Assembly (NCBI GenBank): GCA_028701945.1
Contig: JAQVPT010000074.1
Span: 1 to 12,101, forward strand
DNA: 12,101 nt
Source of the DNA: Bacteroidales bacterium
GTDB taxonomy: Bacteria > Bacteroidota > Bacteroidia > Bacteroidales > ML635J-15
Direction: 5' to 3'
Shown here: piece by piece, positions 1 through 9,100 of the stretch
Layout of the letters: each line of letters begins with the position of its first letter
How positions within the stretch are numbered: position 1 is the first letter of the stretch
Notes under the pieces: model-generated
What the model saw: the letters and a program-made list of their open reading frames with translations, nothing else
The model's database searches: none
Told to the model about the DNA's origin: nothing
Position numbers and translations under genes: made by a program

Positions 1-1
1 T

Positions 2-463
2 ATGCATGTAGATGGTTCGGGAAGATAACATTTACATCATGTTGCTGTTGGCTCTTTGCGTCCTGCTACTTTTTAATCTATCCTTCGTCGTCAGCACTTT
101 ATTTATCAAGAAGGACAGCCTGTGTTTAAAGCTGCGGTTTCAAATATGTCTGATGTTTCGGTTCGAATGATGGAAAGATATAATTTGACAGCGGAAACTC
201 TTAAATACTTGGTGCCGCATCAAGCGAATATGAGAATTATTGAAGCAACAGCGAGACGTATGGGCATACCCAAAGAACGCGTTATGCTTACAATTGCAAA
301 ATATGGTAATACAACATCCGCAACTATTCCGCTTTGTCTTTGGGAATATGAACACGATTTAAAACCTGGTGATAATATAATTATTGCAACTTTTGGTGCA
401 GGCTTTGCGTGGGGATCAACTTATATTAAGTGGGCCTACGACGGTAGTAAAGTAGCAAAATAA
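2..463 (+). pseudogene. fabH: 3-oxoacyl-[acyl-carrier-protein] synthase III (KAS III), 3' part, with two in-frame stops
   Basis: FabH condenses acetyl-CoA (or another acyl-CoA) with malonyl-ACP to start fatty acid synthesis in the cytoplasm. Only the C-terminal part is in the window; the catalytic Cys would lie upstream. Two of the three catalytic residues are visible: the His in VPHQANMRI (bases 215-241) and the Asn in YGNTTSATIP (302-331). The end FAWGSTYIKWAYDG is typical of Bacteroidota FabH. The same frame reads as FabH from base 2 (DGSGR, HLHHVAVGSLRPATF, HFIYQEGQPVFKAAV), but TAA codons interrupt it at 26-28 and 74-76. The longest open piece starts at GTG 122 (113 aa) and cannot be a working enzyme alone. 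The gene is therefore either a decaying copy or the window edge carries base errors. TAA is the true stop of ileS and of fabH itself, so codon reassignment is unlikely. Family identity is certain; pseudogene status is inferred. Confidence 0.8.
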
Positions 464-490
464 TAAAACACAATAATTTTTTCTAAGGAA

Positions 491-1294
491 TTAGTTGATT
501 GTTTGACAATCCCTAAGTATTAAAATATCTTTTAAAAGGTTCTCAGAAGTAGGACCTTTTTTTTGTATAGATTTAAGATGTGTTTTAATTTCTGATATGC
601 TTGAATCGTCTTGAAGACAATCGAAAAGTTTGTTAATTTCCACTAAGATTAAAAAGTGTTTTTCTATTGCGTCTTTTATAATTTCTGAATTATTGTTCGC
701 TTCTGAAGCCAGTCCGATGTATAGACTTTCTGTCCACAATCCGCTTAGCACTAATGCACTTAGTCCGTATTTTTCGTTAGAGGCTAGCATTATATTACCT
801 GCGTTTAGCAAACTATCGGTTATTCTAAAAAGCTCTTGTCGATTGTTTAAGTTTTCTTCAACTAATGGAACAACTGAATTGATTTCTTTTGACCCTACTG
901 CAAGTTTTTGTGCAAGGGTATTCACTGCCTCTAAATAATCCATGCAAAATTGAACTCTTTCAAAATGCCTTACATAACCTAAATCAGCAATATACATGCC
1001 CATTGCAAATGCAGTTTGTTTTGTATTTTGATATAATCCCGCCGACTCGTGAGGTAAAAGAATGTCTTCATTAAACTCTGCATGCATAATAGAAATAGTT
1101 CTACTTACTTCAGAATAATTTGGTATTTGTGCATAAATACTGTCAAAACTTTCAAAATTATTTGTGTATTCAACATCTCGAAACTCCTTTTTCATTTTTT
1201 CATATTCTTCGGAGTTCACACATGATGATATAATCAGAAAACTAATAGCACATAGAAAAGACAACATATAATATCTGAAAACTTTGTTTTTCAT
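491..1294 (-). CDS. Lipoprotein of unknown function
   Basis: This is a 267-aa protein with a clear lipoprotein signal: Lys/Arg at residues 2-7, a hydrophobic core at about 9-22, and lipobox I-S-S-C with the lipidated Cys at 25. Val at +2 does not suggest inner-membrane retention, so an outer-membrane or periplasm-facing anchor is likely. The mature part is rich in Glu, Asn and Leu and looks mostly helical. A stretch around residues 95-125 (ADLGYVRHFERVQFCMDYL) and one around 180-197 (SALVLSGLWTESLYIGLA) resemble a conserved Bacteroidota lipoprotein family whose function I do not know. I see no catalytic motif. The gene converges on fabH with 27 bases between the stops. The ileS-dksA terminator lies upstream of it, so it should have its own promoter, but I find no convincing one in the 84-base gap. 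The ATG at 1294 is chosen because the signal peptide begins there. Confidence 0.85.
   Translation of the reverse strand: MKNKVFRYYMLSFLCAISFLIISSCVNSEEYEKMKKEFRDVEYTNNFESFDSIYAQIPNYSEVSRTISIMHAEFNEDILLPHESAGLYQNTKQTAFAMGMYIADLGYVRHFERVQFCMDYLEAVNTLAQKLAVGSKEINSVVPLVEENLNNRQELFRITDSLLNAGNIMLASNEKYGLSALVLSGLWTESLYIGLASEANNNSEIIKDAIEKHFLILVEINKLFDCLQDDSSISEIKTHLKSIQKKGPTSENLLKDILILRDCQTIN
534..564 (+). terminator. Rho-independent terminator candidate for fabH
   Basis: The arms 534-543 (AAAAGGTTCT) and 551-560 (AGGACCTTTT) form a 10-bp stem with one G-U pair and a 7-base loop. The stem is followed by more T, giving eight in a row (557-564). In plus orientation it sits about 70 bases after the fabH stop. 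It lies inside the 3' coding end of the convergent lipoprotein gene, so those bases would serve both purposes. It is a sequence-only prediction; part of the dyad could be chance in AT-rich coding DNA. Confidence 0.5.
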
Positions 1295-1327
1295 AGCTCA
1301 AAACTAAACATTTTTTTTAAAATTTAA

Positions 1328-1355
1328 ATAAAAAAGGGCTTTATAAAAAAGCCCT
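1328..1355 (-). terminator. Rho-independent terminator after ileS-dksA
   Basis: The arms AGGGCTTT (1335-1342) and AAAGCCCT (1348-1355) form a perfect 8-bp stem with a 5-base loop. Read on the minus strand, a T6 run (complement of 1330-1335) follows it. It lies 24 bases beyond the dksA stop and before the lipoprotein gene, so it should end the ileS-dksA transcript. Confidence 0.75.
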
Positions 1356-1378
1356 ACTTTTAAAATCAAATAAATATT

Positions 1379-1762
1379 TTATTTTCTATTCATTTTAGCA
1401 TCCATGCTTAAAGTAGCGTGTGGTACAGCTTTTAATCGTTCTTTTGAGATAAGTTTACCCGTTTCACGACATACGCCATAAGTTCCAGTTTCAATCCTCA
1501 TAAGTGCCGCTTGTAGGTGGCTGATAAATTTCAATTGACGTTGTGCAATTTTTCCAATCTCCTCTTTAGATAGCACATTTGCACCTTCTTCTAACACTTT
1601 AAATGTTGGAGAAGTGTCCATTATATCATTGGTATCCTCATGACTAAGTAAACTTTTATAAAGTTCATAATCTTTTTGAGCTTTTTCCAGTTTCTTTAGA
1701 ATAAGATCTTTAAATTCTTGTAGCTCTTCTTTGTTATATCTAATTTTTTCTTCTGCATTCAT
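1379..1762 (-). CDS. dksA: TraR/DksA family transcription regulator with a decayed zinc finger
   Basis: Members of this family enter the secondary channel of RNA polymerase and, with ppGpp in proteobacteria, adjust initiation at rRNA and biosynthetic promoters. The 127-aa protein has an N-terminal helical, coiled-coil-like region (about residues 5-90, with DTSPTFKVLEEG at 49-60). A C-terminal segment lines up with the DksA zinc finger: YGVCRETGKLISKERL, then AVPHATLSMDAK. Only the first of the four zinc-binding Cys remains (C98). The others align with T101, S119 and A122, so tetrahedral C4 zinc binding is not expected. Asp43 and Asp46 resemble the DxxD of the coiled-coil tip motif, but this alignment is tentative. 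The gene starts 11 bases after ileS, so the two are probably co-transcribed, and a terminator follows. As I recall, Cys-poor versions at this locus are usual in Bacteroidales. The exact regulatory role here is inferred. Confidence 0.88.
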   Translation of the reverse strand: MNAEEKIRYNKEELQEFKDLILKKLEKAQKDYELYKSLLSHEDTNDIMDTSPTFKVLEEGANVLSKEEIGKIAQRQLKFISHLQAALMRIETGTYGVCRETGKLISKERLKAVPHATLSMDAKMNRK

Positions 1763-1773
1763 GTCTTTTATAT

Positions 1774-4700
1774 TTAATTATTGCATTTTTTAATTACTAA
1801 TTCTGTCTCAAAATTATTAACTTGTACGGTAACAGAATTATTTTGTTCTGTTTTTTCTACTATTTCTATCGAATTACCTAATGTTTGAGAACAGATAAAA
1901 TCGTTGTAGTTGTTAATAGCATCGTTTAAGTCCTTGTGTGACAGGATGGTAATGCTTATTTTATCAGTAACGTCAAATCCAGAATCTTTTCTGATATTTT
2001 GAATTCTGTTTACAAATTCGCGTGCAATACCTTCTTCAATTAGTTCTGGGCTTATGTTTATGTCAAGTGCAACAGTTATTTTGCCTTCGTTGGTAACAAG
2101 CCATCCAGGAATGTCTTCAGAAATAATTTCAACATCCTCAAGGCCAATTTTGATGTTTTCATTTTGTATAGATATCTTAAATTCATTTTCTTGTTCAAGC
2201 TGAACAATATCTTTTTGGCTCATTCCCGATATTGCAGCAGCAATTTGTTTCATTATTTTACCATATTTTGGACCAAGAATTTTAAAATTTGCCTTAATAG
2301 ATTTTACCAAAATGTCCGAAGAGTCTGAAATAAATTCGATTTCCTTAATATTCGTTTCTGTCATTATTATTTGTTGAGTTTTAGTGATTTGTTCAACAAA
2401 TGTTTCGTTTACAATTGGGATCATTATTTTTTGCAGTGGCTGTCTTACTTTTATGCTAACTTTACGTCTTAGACTTAAAATCATCGAAGATATTGTCTGT
2501 GCCATTTGCATTCTTTCTTCCAACATTTTATCGATAAACGTTTCATTTATTTCTGGGAAATATGAAAGATGAACAGATTCATAATTTTCTTTTTTAGTTA
2601 CAGCATTTAAATCTCGATAAAGTTTATCCATGTAAAATGGAGAAATTGGCGAAGCTAATTTTGCAACTGTAATTAAGCATGTATAAAGAGTTTGATAAGC
2701 AGAAACTTTATCTTCATCATATTCGCCACCCCAATAACGTTTCCTGCCTAATCTAACGTACCAATTGCTAAGGTGGTCGATAACAAAATCTTGAATTAGC
2801 CTACCTGCTCTTGTGTTTTCATAGCTTTCATAAGCATTTTTTACATCTGTAATCAAAGAATTCAGTAAACTTAATATCCAGCGGTCAAGTTCTGGTCGTT
2901 TGTCGAACTCTATTTCGATGTCTTTATAATTAAAGTTGTCCACATTTGCGTATAAAGCAAAGAAACCATAGGTATTATAAAGAGTTCCAAAGAATTTGCG
3001 TTTTACTTCGTCAACTCCAGAAACATCAAATTTAAGATTATCCCAAGCTTGTGCATTTGTAATCATATACCACCTGAGAGGATCTGCTCCATATTCGTTC
3101 ATAGTTATAAACGGATCAACAGCATTACCAAGTCTTTTAGACATTTTGTTGCCATCTTTGTCTAATACCAAACCGTTCGAAATAATATTTTTATATGATA
3201 CAGAATCGGAAATCATTGTAGCAATTGCGTGCAGTGTAAAAAACCAACCTCTTGTTTGATCAACTCCTTCGGCAATAAAATCAGCAGGAAATAACTTGTC
3301 AAAATTATCTTTATTCTCGAAAGGCCAGTGCCATTGAGCATAAGGCATTGCACCCGAATCGAACCAAACATCAATAAGATCAGGTTCCCTAAACATTTTA
3401 CTGCCATCATTCGCAACAAGAATTATCTCATCAACATCAGGACGATGTAGGTCTATTTTTTCATAATTTTCTTTGCTGTAATTACCAGACTCAAATCCTT
3501 TCCAGAACTCGGCAGACATATATCCTTTATCAACCGATTTTTTAATTTCCTCCATCAAATCAGCGACCGAGCCTATACACTTACGTTCATTCCCATCTTC
3601 GGTACTCCAAATAGGTAGTGGTGTTCCCCAAAAACGTGAACGGCTTAGATTCCAATCAACAAGATTCTCTAACCATTTTCCAAAACGTCCCTCACCGGTA
3701 CTTTGTGGCTTCCAGTTAATTGTTTTGTTTAACTCAATTAAACGATCTTTAACCTCAGTAGTTTTGATAAACCACGAATCTAATGGATAGTATAATATTG
3801 GTTTGTCTGTACGCCAACAATGTGGATAGTTATGAACATGTTTTTCTATTTTAAATGCTTTATCTTCAAGTTTTAACATTACAACAATATCAACATCAGT
3901 AGTTGTTTCTTTGCTGCCTGCATCTGGATCATACTCATTTTTTACATATTTGCCTGCGAACTCTGAGTATGTTTCAATATTTACGTATTTTTTTACAAAA
4001 TCGGGATGTAAATCCTTAATTTCGAAGAATTTTCCTTGTTTATCCACCATCGGAACAAGGTTTCCGTCTTTGTCGTCAAGAATTAAAGCTGGAATTCCTG
4101 CTTGTTTGGCGACTCTGGCATCATCTGCTCCAAATGTAGGTGCAATATGTACAATTCCTGTCCCATCTTCGGTTGTTACAAAATCACCTAAAATTACTTT
4201 AAAAGCTGGTGTTTTGGGTTGTACCCAGTTAATAAGTTGTTCATATTCAATACCCTCTAAATCAGTGCCTTTGTATTCCGATACAATTTGATAAGGTATG
4301 TTTTTATCTCCAGGTTTGTAATCATCAAAACTAAGATTCTCATTTTCGGATTTAAAGTAGGCACTAAGTCTTTCTTTACATAAAATTATACTTATAGGAT
4401 TGCCCGAATAAGGATTAAATGTTTTAATTTTTAAATATTTTATAGACGGTCCAACCGCTAGAGCAGTGTTAGAAGGTAAAGTCCATGGAGTTGTTGTCCA
4501 TGCCATAAAATATAAATTATCTTCAGTGTCTTGATATGTTTTTGCTGAGTCTTTGTTCTTTACAAGTTTAAATAATGAAACTACAGTTGTGTCTTTTACA
4601 TCTTTGTAGCAACCAGGTTGATTAAGCTCATGTGTACTTAAACCTGTTCCAGCCGCCGGAGAATATGGCTGAATTGTATAGCCTTTGTAAATTAAATTTT

Positions 4701-5211
4701 TGTCGAAAAGCTTTTTTAACAAATGCCAAACTGTTTCAATATATCGGTTGTCGTAAGTAACGTATGGATTTTCCATATCAACCCAGTATCCCATCTGTTC
4801 GGTAAGCTCTTCCCACAAATCAGTATATTTCATCACTTCTCTGCGACAAGTGTTATTGTACTCTTTTACCGAAATTATTTTTCCAATATCCTCTTTGGTT
4901 ATTCCAAGAGTTTTTTCAACGCTTAGCTCAACAGGTAAACCATGAGTATCCCAACCAGCTTTACGATCAACACGATATCCATTTAGTGTTTTGTAGCGAC
5001 AAACTACATCTTTTATTGTTCGTGCCATAACGTGATGAATACCAGGAGTTCCATTTGCAGATGGAGGACCTTCAAAAAACACAAATGGTTTATTTTCATT
5101 TCTTGTTTCAATACTTTTTGCAAAAGTTTTCTCTTCTTTCCAAAGCTTCTCAACTTCTTTGTTGATTGCTGAAAGATCTAACTGCTTGTATTCCTGAAAT
5201 TTTGCACTCAT
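1774..5211 (-). CDS. ileS: Isoleucyl-tRNA synthetase, eukaryote-like (IleRS2) type with GxHH signature
   Basis: This cytoplasmic class I synthetase charges tRNA-Ile with isoleucine and clears misactivated valine. The 1145-aa length is that of the long IleRS2 form. The order is: N-terminal Rossmann part with GPPSANGTPGIHH at 48-60; CP1 editing domain with TTTPWTLPSNTA at about 239-250 and GTGIVHIAPTFGADDAR at 350-366; the catalytic part with DVWFDSG (614-620) and GVDQTRGWFF (649-658); KMSKR at 689-693; then the helical anticodon-binding domain (SNWYVRLGRKRYW) and a C-terminal domain without the Cys-rich zinc finger of IleRS1. The HIGH-equivalent reads G57-I58-H59-H60 (bases 5032-5043) instead of HxGH, so the first and third positions are swapped. 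The ATG at 5211 gives the expected N-terminus. It leads the ileS-dksA unit and ends with TAA. Confidence 0.98.
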   Translation of the reverse strand: MSAKFQEYKQLDLSAINKEVEKLWKEEKTFAKSIETRNENKPFVFFEGPPSANGTPGIHHVMARTIKDVVCRYKTLNGYRVDRKAGWDTHGLPVELSVEKTLGITKEDIGKIISVKEYNNTCRREVMKYTDLWEELTEQMGYWVDMENPYVTYDNRYIETVWHLLKKLFDKNLIYKGYTIQPYSPAAGTGLSTHELNQPGCYKDVKDTTVVSLFKLVKNKDSAKTYQDTEDNLYFMAWTTTPWTLPSNTALAVGPSIKYLKIKTFNPYSGNPISIILCKERLSAYFKSENENLSFDDYKPGDKNIPYQIVSEYKGTDLEGIEYEQLINWVQPKTPAFKVILGDFVTTEDGTGIVHIAPTFGADDARVAKQAGIPALILDDKDGNLVPMVDKQGKFFEIKDLHPDFVKKYVNIETYSEFAGKYVKNEYDPDAGSKETTTDVDIVVMLKLEDKAFKIEKHVHNYPHCWRTDKPILYYPLDSWFIKTTEVKDRLIELNKTINWKPQSTGEGRFGKWLENLVDWNLSRSRFWGTPLPIWSTEDGNERKCIGSVADLMEEIKKSVDKGYMSAEFWKGFESGNYSKENYEKIDLHRPDVDEIILVANDGSKMFREPDLIDVWFDSGAMPYAQWHWPFENKDNFDKLFPADFIAEGVDQTRGWFFTLHAIATMISDSVSYKNIISNGLVLDKDGNKMSKRLGNAVDPFITMNEYGADPLRWYMITNAQAWDNLKFDVSGVDEVKRKFFGTLYNTYGFFALYANVDNFNYKDIEIEFDKRPELDRWILSLLNSLITDVKNAYESYENTRAGRLIQDFVIDHLSNWYVRLGRKRYWGGEYDEDKVSAYQTLYTCLITVAKLASPISPFYMDKLYRDLNAVTKKENYESVHLSYFPEINETFIDKMLEERMQMAQTISSMILSLRRKVSIKVRQPLQKIMIPIVNETFVEQITKTQQIIMTETNIKEIEFISDSSDILVKSIKANFKILGPKYGKIMKQIAAAISGMSQKDIVQLEQENEFKISIQNENIKIGLEDVEIISEDIPGWLVTNEGKITVALDINISPELIEEGIAREFVNRIQNIRKDSGFDVTDKISITILSHKDLNDAINNYNDFICSQTLGNSIEIVEKTEQNNSVTVQVNNFETELVIKKCNN

Positions 5212-5471
5212 TTTCTTAAATTTTAATAACGTGCAAATATATATGTAAGCTGCAAATTATCCAAATTTTGATTTTTGTGAATATTAGGGGTTTGTAAAAC
5301 AATAAAGTATGCATAATTTATGAAGATGTTTTGTTGTTTTTCGAGACGTATAATTCAGCTAATTGCTTTGGTCTTTTTGTTAATTTCATAAAATTAAAGA
5401 AAAATAATCTTTGAGCCTACAATCAAGAAATAATTTACCTTAATCTTAAGATATCAAAACTGTAAACTGTT
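5212..5471. other. Intergenic region between ileS and the NodB gene
   Basis: These 260 bases contain no gene. The ileS promoter occupies the end next to ileS. A perfect 10-bp palindrome ATCTTAAGAT lies at 5443-5452, and AAACTGT occurs twice in tandem at about 5457-5470, just beyond the deacetylase stop. I see no hairpin plus T-run that would clearly terminate the upstream operon, so some read-through into ileS is possible. Confidence 0.5.
5234..5265 (-). promoter_or_regulatory. Bacteroidota-type promoter of ileS
   Basis: On the minus strand, TTTG (complement of 5262-5265) and TATATTTG (complement of 5234-5241) match the -33 TTTG and -7 TAnnTTTG elements of the Bacteroidota primary sigma factor. 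They are 20 bases apart, within the usual spacing. Transcription would start about 15-20 bases before the ileS ATG, leaving a short leader without a Shine-Dalgarno, which is normal in this phylum. Confidence 0.55.
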
Positions 5472-6137
5472 TTAAATTTTCGCAAACTTATAACCAAGTT
5501 TTGAATAATATATTAGCGTAAATTCAAGCACTTGAAGCATTTTGGGTGCGGTTATCAGATTATCGTGAAAAACCAGTATTGACCCGTTACGGGTATTTTT
5601 AATAATTATTTTTTTTATTCTTTTTGCATTATAATCTTTATGGAAATCATAAGTAAGAACATCCCATAATATAATTTTATAATCTTTCTTTATACGCCAA
5701 CATTGCCAAGGATATATTCGTCCGTAAGGTGGTCTAAAAAAGAAGGTCTCAGACACTGGCGACTTTCGTAAAGCATCGATTAACCATTTTTTATTTGGCA
5801 CTTTAAAAGCGTTTAAATGCGAAAATGTATGATTCCCAATTGTGTGTCCTGCTTTTTTGATTTTCTGCAATATTTCTGGATACATCATTGCATTTGAACC
5901 TTTACAGAAAAAACTTGCTTTAGCATTGTACTTATCCAAAAGCTCAAGAATATTCTCTGTTACCATAGGATTTGGTCCATCATCAAAACTTAAATATAGC
6001 GTTTTTCCTGGATTTATAATTCTGGTCGTTCCATTGCAGAATATCTTAGGATACCTTATTGATATGTTTTCTAATAATCCCAAATTTCTATTGTTTTTAT
6101 ATTTAATCAAAAATATGAAAAAAGAATAAACCCTCAA
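5472..6137 (-). CDS. Polysaccharide deacetylase family protein (NodB homology, CE4)
   Basis: CE4 enzymes remove N- or O-acetyl groups from glycans such as peptidoglycan, chitooligosaccharide or xylan with a metal ion. All five NodB motifs are present in the 221 aa: SFDDGP at 50-55 (D52 as base, D53 as metal ligand), GNHTFSH at 101-107 (H103 and H107 as metal ligands), RPPYG at 135-139, LWDV at 157-160, and ILVFHD at 187-192 (H191). The enzyme should therefore be active, but the substrate cannot be read from sequence. No cleavable signal peptide is clear; residues 4-11 are hydrophobic. The start is taken as TTG at 6137, 4 bases after the stop of the DUF2723 gene. No ATG exists before the first motif, and an in-frame TAA lies a short way upstream of the TTG. 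The tight spacing suggests translational coupling with the glycosyltransferase-like gene and a shared role in envelope glycans. Confidence 0.9.
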   Translation of the reverse strand: MRVYSFFIFLIKYKNNRNLGLLENISIRYPKIFCNGTTRIINPGKTLYLSFDDGPNPMVTENILELLDKYNAKASFFCKGSNAMMYPEILQKIKKAGHTIGNHTFSHLNAFKVPNKKWLIDALRKSPVSETFFFRPPYGRIYPWQCWRIKKDYKIILWDVLTYDFHKDYNAKRIKKIIIKNTRNGSILVFHDNLITAPKMLQVLEFTLIYYSKLGYKFAKI

Positions 6138-6141
6138 ATAA

Positions 6142-9100
6142 TCATTTAGTGCTAGTGTAAATTTTTACGGCTTTCCCATAAACATCACCAATTTCTTCTG
6201 TAAATTCACGATGTTTATACTCAGTAGATAGAACATACAATTCTTGGATTGTTTGCATTGCACGTTGCTTATAAACATCAAGAGCTTCTTGCTGCTGCCT
6301 GCTAAACGAGGAATAAAAAATCAATTCTTGTAGTGAGTTTTGCGAAATTACAGAAGCAAGTTCTCTCGCTTTAGCTTTTTTATTAACACGATAATATCCA
6401 TGAACAATTCCTACATTATAATAATCGAATGGTATTAATCCGTTTGGGATAAGTTTTACACACATATCAAGCACCTCTTCTGATTTCTTTATTTCTCCTT
6501 CGAAATATAAGCCACGAGAGAGACGTGCAAAATGATTACGCAAATTTATTAGACTTGTTCGTGTTGCCATATCAATTGGTCCGTATTCAGTATCAAGACT
6601 GCCCCACTTAAACTTATCGACTAAATTATGATACATTATTTCTGCATTCACATTTACGAGTTTATCCTCGCTAACATCGGTTTCAATAGGCATAAGCCTG
6701 TATGCAAAACCTTCGAGATATAAATATTTATCAAGACCAAGATAATTTCGTGTATTCATTGTCGAACTAAAATATATCGGTCGTTCCCACAAATGATTTC
6801 TTATGATTTCTAAAACCATTAAATCACTTTTTGTAAAGCTTTCACGTCCTGGAGACCATATCATTTCATCGATAGGAGATGTTTTTTGACTTGGACTTAG
6901 CTCAAAAACTTTATCAATAATCTTTTTATTTACAGGTAGCGAAAGGGTCGTAGCCGGAAAATAATCTATTGGATAAGGATAAAGTTTTGTACCAATTTTT
7001 GTTAATTCATCATCCGAAAAAACAAAATTTAAAACTGGATGCAAAGGCAAAGCATAATTAGTTTGTTTATTAAGAAATATCTCAAATTTTGCAATCAAAT
7101 CTAAGGCTTGTGTCTGTGTTATACCAAAAGCTTTGCACTGCTCTTCGCTATCAAGACTTTTAATAACCGAATGCAAATCTCTAAAGTTTTGATTTGCTCC
7201 ATGTGGCTGAATATCATTGTAAAAACTTACAAAATTTTCATATTTATCAGGATGCTCTTTATCAAAACCATTGGTATGCCACAAGTCCAATAAAAAATTA
7301 AATATGGCTTTATAATCAGAGTTAATTTCATTAATGTTTTGATAATAAATATCTTCAATAAAAGCATAAGGATTATTCCTAACAGGTAACAATTCACGTT
7401 GCCCTGACATATATCCGCAAGGAAATACACTGATGTTTACAGGAATTGTTTCGCGTTGTTTAAATTGAATCTGGTCTAAATACCAACTTGTATTAAGAAA
7501 ACTAAGGTTCACAATTTTAACATCTGTGCGAATATTCTGGGTTTCTTGTAAATACCACAAAGGAAAAGTCTCATTATCGCCTGCAGTAAAAAGTATAGCA
7601 TTTTCAGCACATGAGTTCAACATATTATAAGCAAAATAATAAGCAAAATCATCGTGGCGACGGTTATGGTCATCAAAATTTGTGCATAAAAACTGAAAAG
7701 GGACAGCCAAAAAAGCAAAAGTTAAGACTATGTATATCAGATACTTTTTCTTAAAATATTTTTTTAGATATTGATAAACCGCATAAACTCCTATCCCAAT
7801 CCATAGGGTAAAAACATAAAAAGAGCCGATATAAGAATAATCTCTTTCTCGTGCCTGATATGGATGTTGGTTTAGATAAAAAGCAATCGCAATACCAGTG
7901 AAAATAAATAATAAAAAACTCACAAGAAAATATTTTTTATCTTTTTGAAAAAGATATATCAAACCGATAATTCCAAAAATAAAAGGTAAAAAATAATACG
8001 GATTCCGTGATGTGTCATTTTGCAAATATTTGGGTAATTCATCGGGCGTATTAAGCCTTAATTTATCAATAAAACCAATCCCTGATATCCAATTTCCGTA
8101 AACAGGTCCACCATGCGACTGAATATCGTTTTGAGCACCGATAAAATTCCGAAACAAGTACCTAAAATACATGTGATTGAATTGATACCGAAACATAAAT
8201 TTAATGTTTGTACCAAAAGACGGTACGTCATCTTTTTTATAATTTGTCCACTGCCGATATGCAGCAACATGTTCAGGTAAATCGCTCCACATGCGTGGCA
8301 AAAAAACTTTATCGGCCGAAACGTAATTTGCATCAGGTTTACGACTAATAATTGCATATTTACCACTGACAGTATCATAAACAGGTGCACCTTCAACGTA
8401 TGGATTTATCTTATCCTTTTGGGAATTAAATTGCTGCCCATACCACAAAGGTCGGTCGCCATATTGTTCACGATTTAGATATGACACAAAATTAAAAATT
8501 GTTTCAGGATTATTTTCGTCAATAGGCGGATTAGCAGCAGAGCGAATTAATACCATTGAGTATGTTGAAAATCCCATGATGAAAAACATCAAACCTGTAA
8601 TAGCAAAATTTAAAGTTCTTTTGCTTTTTTTTCCAGAATACCATATTCCAAAAACACAAGTCGTGCATAAAAAGACAACAAAAGCAGTTAAGCCTGAATT
8701 ATACCCAAGGAACAATCTATTCACAAAAAACCACTCAAATTTAGAAGCAATTACAGGCAAATAAGTTATTATTCCCTGTGCCAAAATAAGCAGTAAAATT
8801 GCATAGACACTAAATTTTACAAATTCCTTTTTGTTTTGAGTTCTCCTGTCAAAATAATAGATAAAAACAAAAGCAGGAATAACTAAAATATTTAGCAAAT
8901 GTACGCCAGTTGATATTCCAAGGAGTAGAATCGTTAGCAATGTCCATCTGTTTTTATCAGATGTTTTAGTAAAACCTGTTGTTTTTAGCATTGTCCAAAA
9001 AGTGAGCGAAGTAAAAAAGATAGATACTGAATATACCTCGGCTTCGGTGGCTACAAACCAAAAACTTGTTGAAAAAGCAAGAGACAAAGCTCCGACAAAA

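Noticed and set aside
26..76. TAA reassigned to an amino acid in this genome
   Set aside because: The ileS, NodB and fabH reading frames end naturally at TAA at family-typical lengths, and the only tRNA-like sequence has anticodon CTG, not TTA.
1299..1306. TAnnTTTG-like -7 element for the lipoprotein gene (minus strand)
   Set aside because: It would start transcription at or inside the ATG, and no TTTG lies 19-21 bases upstream.
3911..4291. 126-codon open frame on the plus strand
   Set aside because: It lies antisense within the CP1 editing region of ileS, has no family resemblance and is a shadow of that gene.
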